A stretch of 64,000 nt of DNA, taken from the NCBI GenBank assembly GCA_023614405.1, contig CM042691.1, positions 172,766,927 to 172,830,926 on the forward strand, read 5' to 3'. This stretch comes from Avena insularis (Eukaryota > Streptophyta > Magnoliopsida > Poales > Poaceae). Within the stretch, counting starts at the first letter, position 1. Each line of letters begins with the position of its first letter. Below the pieces are notes generated by a model. The model was not told where the DNA came from, did no database searches, and was given only the letters and a program-made list of their open reading frames with translations. The position numbers were made by a program, and so were the translations under genes. Shown here one piece after another: positions 53,022 to 63,206 of this stretch.

Positions 53022-56000
53022 TGTAAGATCCCTCCTTTGTAAAGGAAAAGGATCCCTGTGATTGCAATGCTAGTCCCTGGATCATTGCTAGCATCCACAG
53101 TTTAAGATGAAGTACACAGATACAAAGGTCATTTATTACATCCATTCCAGAGATAAAACATAGTCTTTTACAACTCAAGGCCAAAGGCCTAATACAAGAG
53201 TTTTTGGAATAAGAAAATAAACATAAGTCTTCATCTTCATGTGCCACAGGCAAGCATGTTGAGTGTAGACTCATGACTCCTAATCATCATCGGAGTAACC
53301 TGCAACATCACAAGTTACAGCCACAGTGGGTCAATACTTTGGAATAGTATTGGCAAGTGATACCTTAGTAAATTTTAAGTGGACTATATTACTATATGCA
53401 TTTTGGCTAAGTGTAGCTTGGCTTGTTTTGCTTGAAAATAGGTTTTTCCTATTAGTTGAAATCACTAAGTTTTTCTTTGTCAAAACTTTCCCAAGAAACC
53501 ACCAATAGACATTGGGGTCCTTCACCCTTGTTCACCCACAAGTTTTACTTAGAAGTTGGAGTGATGAGATTCTTGTAGCTTCCATGTCTTGATGCTCAAG
53601 TTGTCCATTGCCATGGACTTGGCAAAGTACTTAGATTTTCCATCTGCAGAGGTTGTGCACTTTCGCCACCAGACTTGGTTTCCCAAGACAGGACCTTTCA
53701 GAAGCCTTCCCTTAGCCAAATGGACGCGTTCCAACCTATCATCCCACTACCACCAACTGTCCAAATGACTAAGTTCTAGCAACCTATATGATCAAGGCAG
53801 AGCCCATATTTCCAAGTGGCTGCACTATAAGCTTCTCAACACTTGGCCTCCAAATCCCTTTGTGCCTGGGTGGCATACCACAAGTGTGATACACAAGGTA
53901 AACCATATCCATGGGCCTTGTGTAACCACTCAACCAAAAACCACCATTCAAGTCCCATTCCACCCAGGAGGTTCATTGACTTAGTTGTTTTATTAAGAAA
54001 AACATAAGTCCAAAAGACTTAGAAAATATTTTCATCATAGCATGTATATACTTTACCAACCCTTGTTTGCTACTAACTAGGCTAAGCATGGCATAGTATC
54101 TTAACTTAGGAAAAAAATTCCCTAGCAATTCTACAATTCTACAACTACTTAGGATTTCCCAACATAGCATTTGGCAAAATAGTAACAACATGCAAGACTT
54201 AGCAAAATATTTCTAATGCTTGTACAAAATATAGGGATGGAAATATCATGAAGTACCACTTGCCTTGGTAATGGGGAGAGTAGCACTCTTCACAATCACA
54301 GTCACTAGCAAAATCTACACAAAATTTGTAGCACACAATTACATACAATTCATATACAAACAAAATATGAATGCATGCATGCAAGAAAATGCTAAGTGAT
54401 GATTTTTGAAAACCCACCAAACAAGTGCATGATACAGAAACATAAACAAGTCAAAAAGCTTTCCAACTAAACTCATTTTGCCCTAAAACAATTTACTAAA
54501 CAAATTCTATACTCAAAATGGTCCTAATTATGTTTCTGCATACAAAGTCATTTTAACAGAAACTTTTTGTTAAAAATATTGCAGATTCAGAAAGGGCTTG
54601 TCTCACTGATTCCAACGGTATAAAATTTGCAAAAATCTAACGTGGGAATCAAAAGTTATAGCCATTTGAAAATTGGATCTAAATCTGATTTGAAATTCTG
54701 TTTTAATTCAAACCCTAGCCACGCGTCCTATTTCTATTGGCCGATACCGATTCGCTCCGGATCACGCTCGTGAGCCGTAGGATCTAATTAAAACATGCGG
54801 TCCAGATCTAGCATAACGGTTCGATTAGTGATTCTATCGTAAGCGTTGGATCCAGATCCAACGGCGCTCGAGCATGCGACCATGTCCTAAGGCGAAGGCG
54901 TCGTGAGCGGCGGCGCTACCGGGCGGCGCTGGCATTCTAGGTCGTGCGCGAGAGGGAGAAGGGTCATACCAGATCCGCAGTGGCGTGCTGAAGCTCGACG
55001 TGGCGTTGGTTTGCGAAGGGGCGCGCGGGAACGGTCTCTGGAGCTCGTCGGAGTTGCGGGCGGCGTCGGTCGCTTGCAGACGTGGTCACTGGCGAGGTTT
55101 GGCGTCGCCCTAGCACGAACCAGAGGCATCAGGAGTTGCGCAAGACGCAGGCGAACAAACTCGTGTGAAGGAGGGGGCAAGGGGCGCTCGGGTTTTACCT
55201 TAATTGGTCGCTGGAGTCTATCGGTGGCGCAGGTGGTTTCGGTCGTGGACGGAGACGATAACCTGGGTCACGAGCAGGCAAAAGAAAAGCGTCAGCGTAT
55301 GCGCAAGATCAAGCTGGGCATCATCGTTTGAACCAGAGAGAGGGGGGCGGTCGAGGCTCACCGGAATCGATCGCCGGAGTCGTCGGTACTGCGGGGCTTC
55401 GAGAGCAAATGCGCGCAGCCTGGTGGCGAAGTGAGCGAGGGGAGTGGGGGGGAATGTTCGCGGTGCAGAGGGGATTTTATAGGCCCAGGCGCGACAGGAA
55501 ATGCCTGCGGCTTAATGGCTAATTACGCCGCGCCATTACCGGCCTTGACAGCAGCGGCGACGTGGTCGCGGGCGCGGTTTGGGGAAAGACGTGACGCGGA
55601 GAGGCCCGCTCGTCGGTAACGCGAAGAGGAGGTGGGGTCGCTGTCGGTAATGTGTGGGTGTGCGTGCGCGAGAGAGAAAAAGCGGCCGGGTGGGCTAGCT
55701 GGGCCTGTTCATTCTTTGGCTAGAATCCAAAGCGCCCTTTTCTAATTCTTTCTCCTTTTCTTTTTCTATTTCTAATTTCTGGATTGATTTTCAAATGAAT
55801 TCAAGTTCCATTTGAATTCAAAACTTCTTGGGATTTTTCCAGTGAGCAGTAGTCTCAAATATAGGCATAAATTCATGTGGTTGTCTTGCAAAGGCTTGGT
55901 CAAGCTTGGAGATCAAAATAACAGAGGCTTGGCACTTGGTTTGCAATATTTGAGAAATGGTTTTTGAAATTATTTCCAATTTGTAAAATTTGGTTCAAAC

Positions 56001-56214
56001 CACACTCAATCCATTCAACAAAGGAAACAAGTATTCAAGGTTTAAAATATTCAAAATCTCAAATGGTATTGGCCATTAGATTTAAATCTGCTTACATAAA
56101 ATCATAGCACTATGTGCTTCTGTTTTTCTGAAATGAGTTTGAATTTGATCTTAAATCTATATGCATGCATGAATGATATGCAAACTTTGAAATCATGATT
56201 TTAGGGATGTTACA
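53022..56214 (-). repeat. 5' LTR of element D (3,193 bp)
   Basis: On plus it runs from TGTAAGATCCCTCC to GGGATGTTACA. AT-rich parts are almost identical to the 3' LTR (43497-46688), but the GC-rich blocks at about 54885-55110 and 55585-55735 differ by many small substitutions and indels. The TATA at 55474-55481 is retained. This copy drives transcription of the element. Confidence 0.93.
55474..55481 (-). promoter_or_regulatory. TATA box in element D 5' LTR
   Basis: The minus strand reads CCTATAAAATCCCC, about 735 bp into the 5' LTR in element sense. It is conserved with the 3' LTR copy at 45945-45952 and is the most likely core promoter of D. Confidence 0.62.
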
Positions 56215-56266
56215 AAAACTCTCACAGAGCGAAACATGATCAACACCAAAACTCCATGGGTGTTAG
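56215..56266 (+). pseudogene. Element G polyprotein C-terminal codons between D and H
   Basis: The 52 bases between the two insertions continue the Copia RNase H tail ('LTERNMINTKTPWVL' after the AAAAC duplication), then meet element H. AAAAC at 56215-56219 is the right target duplication of D, and GTTAG at 56262-56266 the left one of H. Confidence 0.75.
56262..56266. repeat. Target site duplication of element H
   Basis: GTTAG before the first LTR and GTTAG at 63153-63157 after the fourth LTR match exactly. No such duplication flanks the inner LTRs. Confidence 0.9.
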
Positions 56267-56842
56267 TGACATGGATATGCCCTACGGGTACCCGATGTTA
56301 GCATACTTGGTCCAACCCGATGGAAGGCCCACTCAACGACCTGCCAGGGTCCAGGACGCCCAAGATGTTTCGGATGCACGAAGCACATATGGACACGGAC
56401 TCCAAAGCGCACAAGACAAGGATACCTCAAGACTAGAGTTTGAATACAACTTGTAACCTACTCATATTGGCACCCGAGACCTAGCCTCCCCATATATAAA
56501 GGCTAGGAGGGTCCAACGAAGAGGGGAGATTACGACGACCTACACACACGCCATAACCCCCGATAGACTAGACCACAACAGATTTACAGATCTAGACCTA
56601 GACTCATACTTTCGCACACGCATCCACGCCAGATCGAATCTGCGCACCCTGTAACCTTCGGTTCCGCCGTAATCAAGGAGCAGACAAGCAGGAGTAGGGT
56701 TTCCCCTCCGGGGGCCTGAACCTGGGTAAATCTCGTGTCCCCTGGTTGCTTGTCTGTTAACCGTGCCACGATCTCCAGCATCCCCATCTTCTCCAAAACC
56801 CAAGTCCATAACAATGGGCATTGACGAGATTAAACCTCGTCA
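56267..56842 (+). repeat. Element H LTR 1 (576 bp)
   Basis: Begins TGACATGGATATGCCCTACG and ends with the hairpin TGACGAG-attaaac-CTCGTCA. TATATAAA at 56493-56500 lies between 7-bp inverted repeats CCTAGCC and GGCTAGG. A 66-codon frame near the start is present in LTRs 1-3 and shortened in LTR 4, but the copies are too similar for this to indicate coding. Confidence 0.93.
56493..56500 (+). promoter_or_regulatory. TATA box of element H LTR 1
   Basis: CATATATAAAGG is preserved in all four LTRs (also 58596-58603, 60721-60728 and 62803-62810), flanked by the CCTAGCC/GGCTAGG inverted repeat. Confidence 0.72.
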
Positions 56843-58369
56843 ATTGGCGCCGTCTGTGGGAATCCTTCGAGGTCCACTACAATCTTCGGCATCGGCGACC
56901 CGCTGCATCCTTCGGCTGCGGTGATACGCTACACCTTTCGGATGCGACGACCCGACGCGATCTTCGACAGGCAATGGCGCAGATCGGCTTCAGATACAAC
57001 GACTGGGGCTCCTTCGACTCCGCGACCGTTCACCTCTCATCGACAACAAACAAAGCTAACTTCTCCTCTACTTAGAGATGATTCTTTATTTTAACTGCGA
57101 CTCGAACACTGCTGCGCCCTCTTCGAGTAACCTAATGTGCCATCGGCTCCGCTCACTCGAAACACTCGGGGGCTGCGCCCTCTTCGAGTAACCTAATGTG
57201 CCATCGGCTCCACGCACTCGAGCACCTCGAACGCGACAGCCTGAGTAGCTGATTCTGCCTGATCGTCGAATCCTTGAACTCCGAGTGCCTCGGCAAGGTA
57301 CTGAGACTAAGGGTAATCAGGCTAACGAAAAGGCCTAGCATACAGTGCAAAAGTGTCGACTCGATCGGCATCAGAATCTTACTGTACAAGCCGACAGGCA
57401 AATATTTCTTACAAGATACAAATATTTCACAATTTTTTATGTTTTCTGCAGCTTACAAGGACATCGACCGCGTCGAGCTATTCTATTAGGTCCTCCAACA
57501 GGAGTCGACAAAAGAGCTGGCTACGCCATACAATCAAGACCCGAGTCGAGTCCCTCCTTGGATGGTTGCATCGCTTGATGCTACGAAGACACGACATTGG
57601 TCGCTCACCCGACAGAAGCAACGGTGTTGACTTCATCCGCAACGTTGAGTCCTTCCGGCTAAAATGCCGCATCACTCCGCTACGTTGACTCCTGGCTCCT
57701 TATACGTGAGACGCTGACTCGATGCACTTCCGGGTCAGTGGTTTCTCCTCGCATGAGTCTTCACTCGAGTCTGTGACTCGACTAGACACTCGGGGCCTAC
57801 TCCTATCAGGAGCGCTGGTCGCGCACCCGATGTACTTCCGGGTCAGCGGTACGCCCGCGAGATTGTCCACTTCGTCTACAAGATACAAGACTCGAGTCTC
57901 GCCGAGTCTCACGACTCCGCTGCACACTCGGGGCTACTCCAAACTGGAGCGCTGGTCGCGCACACACAAGATCTTCGAGTCCTACGCCGAGTCAACGACT
58001 CCACTACGGACTCGGGGGCTACTCCCATAGGGAGGATTGATTCAAGCATCCGAAAAAAAAATGGTGTCCTACGGACCTGAAGCAAACAACGGCTGAATTA
58101 AAGTCTCTGCTCGAGTCTACGACTCAAACAGACACTCGGGGGCTACTCCCATAGGGAGCGCTTGTCGCGCACCCTATAGTCCATTGTGTTGACTACGTCC
58201 ATGATGTCGATTCCTTTACAATAGCCGAACAAATTCAGCTGACCCGATGAACTTCCGGGTGAAGTGCTTCGCACTCGACACAACTTTCGACTCCGACATC
58301 CAAATACAAGGTTCAAGACAACTAAGTCTCCACCCGAATCTATGTTTCGGATGGACACTTGGGGGCTAC
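56843..58369 (+). other. Element H internal domain 1 (non-coding)
   Basis: About 1,527 bp without any gag/pol motif. It contains a near-duplicate of about 60 bp around 57115-57220 ('CTCTTCGAGTAACCTAATG' twice) and a series of degenerate units each carrying a purine run such as CACTCGGGGGCTACTCC (57784, 57922, 58012 and 58133). These resemble the true PPT ACACTTGGGGGCTAC at 58355-58369, which abuts LTR 2. Units also share GAGCGCTGGTCGCGCAC. No supported ORF. Confidence 0.8.
56845..56862 (+). other. Primer binding site of element H, unit 1
   Basis: TGGCGCCGTCTGTGGGAA follows LTR 1 after two bases. It is repeated after LTR 2 (58942-58959) and LTR 3 (61073-61090), and absent after LTR 4. From memory it would fit a tRNA-Lys 3' end, but I am less sure of this than of the others. 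Confidence 0.78.
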
Positions 58370-58939
58370 TGACATGGATATGCCCTACGGGTACCCGATG
58401 TTAGCATACTTGGTCCAGCCCGATGGAAGGCCCACTCAACGACCTGCCAGGGTCCAGGACGCCCAAGACGTTTTGGCTGCACGAAGCACATATGGACACG
58501 GACTCCAAAGCGCACAAGACAAGGATACCTCAAGACTAGAGTTTGAATACAACTTGTAACCTACTCATATTGGCACCCGAGACCTAGCCTCCCCATATAT
58601 AAAGGCTAGGAGGGTCCAACGAAGAGGGGAGATTACGACGACCTACACACACGCCATAACCCCCGATAGACTAGACCACAACAGATCTACAGATCTAGAC
58701 CTAGACTCATACTTTCGCACACGCATCCATGCCAGATCGAATCTGCGCACCCTGTAACCTTCGGTTCCGCCGTAATCAAGGAGCAGACAAGCAGGAGTAG
58801 GGTTTCCCCTCCGGGGGCCTGAACTGGTAAATCTGTGTCCCGTTGCTTGTCTGTTAACCGTGCCACGATCTCCAGCATCCCCATCTTCTCCAAAACCCAA
58901 GTCCATAACAATGGGCATTGACGAGATTAAACCTCGTCA
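58370..58939 (+). repeat. Element H LTR 2 (570 bp)
   Basis: Same ends as LTR 1. It differs mainly by three small deletions around 58819-58850 (the GAACCTGGG, CTCGTG and CCCTGG segments are each shortened) and a few substitutions. Confidence 0.93.
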
Positions 58940-60494
58940 ATTGGCGCCGTCTGTGGGAATCCTTCGAGGTCCACTACAATCTTCGGCATCGGCGACCCGC
59001 TGCATCCTTCAGCTGCGGTGATACGCTACACCTTTCGGATGCGACGACCCGACGCGATCTTCGATTGGCCGGCGCGCCGGGCATCGACTTTCAGGCGGCC
59101 GATCGGTTTCTGCAGATATTAACGACTCGGGGGCTCCTTCGACTCCCGCGACCCGTTCACCTCATCGACAACAAACAAAGCTAACTTCTCCTCTACTTAG
59201 AGATGATTCTTTTATTTTTAACTCGCACTCGAAACACTCGGGGGCTGCGCCCTCTTCGAGTAACCTAATGTGCCATCGGCTCTGCGCACTCGAAACACTC
59301 GGGGGCTGCGCCCTCTTCGAGTAACCTAATGTGCCATCGGCTCCACGCACTCGAGCACCTCGAACGCGACAGCGAGTAGCTGATTCTGCCTGATCGTCGA
59401 ATCCTTGAACTCCGAGTGCCTCGGCAAAATCGAGACTAAGGGTAATCAGGCTAACGAAAAGGCCTAGCATACAGTGCAAAAGTGTCGACTCGATCGGCAC
59501 CAGAATCTTACTGTACAAGCCGACAGGCAAATATTTCTTACAAGATACAAATACTTCACAATTTTTTATGTTTTCTGCAGCTTACAAGGACATCGACCGC
59601 GTCGAGCTATTCTATTAGGTCCTCCAACAGGAGTCGACAAAAGAGCTGGCTACGCCATACAATCAAGACCCGAGTCGAGTCCCTCCTTGGATGGTTGCAT
59701 CGCTTGATGCTACGAAGACACGACATTGGTCGCTCACCCGGCGTAAAAACGCGGTGTTGACTTCATCCGCAACGTTGAGTCCTTCCGGCTAAAATGCCGC
59801 ATCACTCCGCTACGTTGACTCCTGGCTCCTTATACGTGAGACGCTGACTCGATGCACTTCCGGGTCAGTGGTTTCTCCTCGCATGAGTCTCCACTCGAGT
59901 CTGCGACTCGACTAGACACTCGGGGGCTACTCCTATCAGGAGCGCTGGTCGCGCACCCGATGTACTTCCGGGTCAGCGGTACGCCCGCGAGATTGTCGAC
60001 TGCGTCTACAAGATACAAGACTCGAGTCTCTGCCCGAGTCTACGACTCCGCCAGACACTCGGGGGCTACTCCAACGGCGCTGGTCGCGCACACACAAGAT
60101 CTTCGAGTCCTACGCCGAGTCAACGACTCCACTACGGACTCGGGGGCTACTCCCATAGGGAGGATTGATTCAAGCATCCGAAAAAAAAATGGTGTCCTAC
60201 GGACCTGAAGCAAACAACGGCTGAATTAAAGTCTCGCCGAGTTCACGACTCAAACAGAGACACACTGCTACTCCCATAGGGAGCGCTTGTCGCGCACCCT
60301 ATAGTCCATTGTGTTGACTACATCCATGATGTCGATTCCTTTACAACAGCCGAACAAATTCAGCTGACCCGATGAACTTCCGGGTGAAGTTCTTCGCACT
60401 CGACACAACTTTCGACTCCGACATCCAAATACAAGGTTCAAGACAACTAAGTCTCCACCCGAATCTATGTTTCGGATGGACACTTGGGGGATAC
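58940..60494 (+). other. Element H internal domain 2 (non-coding)
   Basis: 1,555 bp, collinear with domain 1. The section at about 59065-59120 differs strongly from domain 1 and contains GGCCGGCGCGCCGGGC. The ~60-bp duplication (around 59230-59350) is well preserved, and the 59739-59760 section differs. PBS and PPT are intact. No coding signal. Confidence 0.82.
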
Positions 60495-61070
60495 TGACAT
60501 GGATATGCCCTACGGGTACCCGATGTTAGCATACTTGGTCCAGCCCGATGGAAGGCCCACTCAACGACCTGCCAGGGTCCAGGACGCCCAAGACGTTTCG
60601 GATGCACGAAGCACATATGGACACGGACTCCAAAGCGCACAAGACAAGGATACCTCAAGACTAGAGTTTGAATACAACTTGTAACCTACTCATATTGGCA
60701 CCCGAGACCTAGCCTCCCCATATATAAAGGCTAGGAGGGTCCAACGAAGAGGGGAGATTACGACGACCTACACACACGCCATAACCCCCGATAGACTAGA
60801 CCACAACAGATCTACATATCTAGACCTAGACTCATACTTTCGCACACGCATCCACGCCAGATCGAATCTGCGCACCCTGTAACCTTCGGTTCCGCCGTAA
60901 TCAAGGAGCAGACAAGTAGGAGTAGGGTTTCCCCTCCGGGGGCCTGAACCTGGGTAAATCTCATGTCCCCTGGTTGCATGTCTGTTAACCGTGCCACGAT
61001 CTCCAGCATCCCCATCTTCTCCAAAACCCAAGTCCATAACAATGGGCATTGACGAGATTAAACCTCGTCA
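60495..61070 (+). repeat. Element H LTR 3 (576 bp)
   Basis: Starts TGACATGGATATGCCC and ends with the CTCGTCA hairpin, nearly identical to LTR 1 and LTR 4. Confidence 0.93.
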
Positions 61071-62576
61071 ATTGGCGCCGTCTGTGGGAATCCTTCGAGG
61101 TCCACTACAATCTTCGGCATCGGCGACCCGCTGCATCCTTCGGCTGCGGTGATACGCTACACCTTTCGGATGCGACGACCCGACGCGATCTTCGATTGTG
61201 GCAACTGGCCGCATCGGCTTCAGATACAACGACTCGGGGGCTCCTTCGACTCCCGCGACCCGTTCACCTCATCGACAACAAACAAAGCTAACTTCTCCTC
61301 TACTTAGAGATGATTCTTTTATTTTTAACTCAAGACTGAACACTCGGCTGCCCTCTTCGAGTAACCTAATGTGCCATCGGCTCACAAGACTGAACACTCG
61401 GGGCCGCCTCTTCGAGTAACCTAATGTGCCATCAGCTCCACGCTTTTCGGGCACCTCGAACGCGACAGCCTGAGTAGCTGATTCTGCCTGATCGTCGAAT
61501 CCTTGAACTCCGAGTGCCTCGGCAAGGTACTGAGACTAAGGGTAATCAGGCTAACGAAAAGGCCTAGCATACAGTGCAAAAGTGTCGACTCGATCGACAC
61601 CAGAATCTTACTATACAAGCCGACAGGCAAATATTTCTTACAAGATACAAATACTTCACAATTTTTTATGTTTTCTGCAGCTTACAAGGACATCGACCGC
61701 GTCGAGCTATTCAATTAGGTCCTCCAACAGGAGTCGACAAAAGAGCTGGCTACGCCATACAATCAAGACCCGAGTCGAGTCCCTCCTTGGATGGTTGCAT
61801 CGCTTGATGCTACGAAGACACGACATTGGTCGCTCACCCGGCGATAGCACGGTGTTGACTTCATCCGCAACGTTGAGTCCTTCCGGCTAAAATGCCGCAT
61901 CACTCCGCTACGTTGACTCCTGGCTCCTTATACGTGAGACGCTGACTCGATGCACTTCCGGTCGGGTTTCTCCTCGCATGAGTCTTCACCGAGTCTGTGA
62001 CTCGACTAGACACTGGGCCTACTCCTATCGAGGCGCTTGGCGCACCGATGTACTTCCGGTCAGATGCGCTCATGAGATTGTCCACCGCCTACAAGATACA
62101 AGACTCGAGTCTCGCCGAGTCTACGACTCCGCATACTGGGGCTACTCCAAACCAGGCGCTGGTCGCGCACACACAAGATCTTCGAGTCCTACGCCGAGTC
62201 AACGACTCCACTACGGACTCGGGGGCTACTCCCATAGGGAGGATTGATTCAAGCATCCGAAAAAAAAATGGTGTCCTACGGACCTGAAGCAAACAACGGC
62301 TGAATTAAAGTCTCTGCTCGAGTCTACGACTCAAACAGACACTCGGGGGCTACTCCCATAGGGAGCGCTTGTCGCGCACCCTATAGTCCATTGTGTTGAC
62401 TACATCCATGATGTCGATTCCTTTACAACAGCCGAACAAATTCAGCTGACCCGATGAACTTCCGGGTGAAGTTCTTCGCACTCGACACAACTTTCGACTC
62501 CGACATCCAAATACAAGGTTCAAGACAACTAAGTCTCCACCCGAATCTATGTTTCGGATGGACACTTGGGGGATAC
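61071..62576 (+). other. Element H internal domain 3 (non-coding)
   Basis: 1,506 bp, collinear with domains 1 and 2, but with many 1-6 base deletions, densest at 61330-61400 and 61955-62160. There repeated CGGGGGCT and GAGCGCTGGTC words are shortened. PBS is intact and the PPT reads ACACTTGGGGGATAC. No coding signal. Confidence 0.82.
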
Positions 62577-63152
62577 TGACATGGATATGCCCTACGGGTA
62601 CCCGATGTTAGCATACTTGGTCCAGCCCGATGGAAGGCCCACTCAACGACCTGCCAGGGTCCAGGACGCCCAAGACGTTTCGGATGCACGAAGCACATAT
62701 GGACACGGACTCCAAAGCGCACAAGACAAGGATACCTCAAGACTAGAGTTTTAATAGAACTTGTAACCTACTCATATTGGCACCTGAGACCTAGCCTCCC
62801 CATATATAAAGGCTAGGAGGGTCCAACGAAGAGGGGAGATTACGACGACCTACACACACGCCATAACCCCCGATAGGCTAGACCACAACAGATCTACAGA
62901 TCTAGACCTAGACTCATACTTTCGCACACGCATCCACGCCAGATCGAATCTGCGCACCCTGTAACCTTCGGTTCCGCCGTAATCAAAGAGCAGACAAGCA
63001 GGAGTAGGGTTTCCCCTCCGGGGGCCTGAACCTGGGTAAATCTCGTGTCCCCTGGTTGCTTGTCTGTTAACCGTGCCACGATCTCCATAATCCCCATCTT
63101 CTCCAAAACCCAAGTCCATAACAATGGGCATTGACGAGATTAAACCTCGTCA
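62577..63152 (+). repeat. Element H LTR 4 (576 bp)
   Basis: The last LTR ends in CTCGTCA and is followed directly by GTTAG and Copia sequence of element G. It has a few private substitutions, for example near 62751, where a TAG shortens the frame seen in the other copies. Confidence 0.93.
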
Positions 63153-63157
63153 GTTAG

Positions 63158-63206
63158 ATTTATCACAATATAAACTAGATTATTGACACTAGTACAAGTG
63201 GGAGAC
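63158..63206 (+). other. Element G 3' end and polypurine tract
   Basis: After element H the Copia 3' region continues and ends in AGTACAAGTGGGAGAC (63191-63206), the purine-rich primer directly before the LTR. This form of PPT is typical of BARE/Angela-type elements. Confidence 0.78.

Larger units (their letters stand above)
43497..56214 (-). mobile_element. Element D: Tekay-type chromovirus, nearly complete
   Basis: A 12.7-kb minus-strand Gypsy element has two 3.2-kb LTRs, PBS (tRNA-Met type), two upstream ORFs, gag with CCHC knuckle, protease, RT, RNase H, integrase, chromodomain and PPT, within an exact AAAAC duplication. From 50660 to 46701 the pol part stays in one frame broken by only four in-frame stops (49782, 48843, 47139 and 47049). 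One frameshift lies in gag near 50690. The catalytic residues of RT, RNase H and integrase are intact. It is the youngest-looking coding element in the window. Genes read from 52878 leftwards. Confidence 0.93.
56267..63152 (+). mobile_element. Element H: four-LTR multimer of a non-autonomous Gypsy-like retroelement
   Basis: Four LTRs of 570-576 bp (56267, 58370, 60495 and 62577) alternate with three internal domains of about 1.5 kb. The whole is bounded by one exact 5-bp duplication. Each internal domain starts with the same PBS and ends with the same PPT, but encodes no gag or pol. The PBS type resembles Tat-group Gypsy elements, which may supply the proteins. The unit period is 2,103, 2,125 and 2,082 bp. 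The multimer most simply arose from one insertion by unequal exchange between LTRs. Confidence 0.92.

Noticed and set aside
56256..56456. 66-codon frame at the start of the H LTRs, kept in three of the four copies, as a conserved small protein
   Set aside because: The copies are almost identical DNA, so preservation carries no information. It lies upstream of the TATA box and one copy has a premature stop.
56267..63152. H array as a classical satellite or CRISPR-like repeat
   Set aside because: The 2.1-kb units have LTR ends, TATA box, PBS, PPT and a single 5-bp target duplication, which identify a retroelement multimer.
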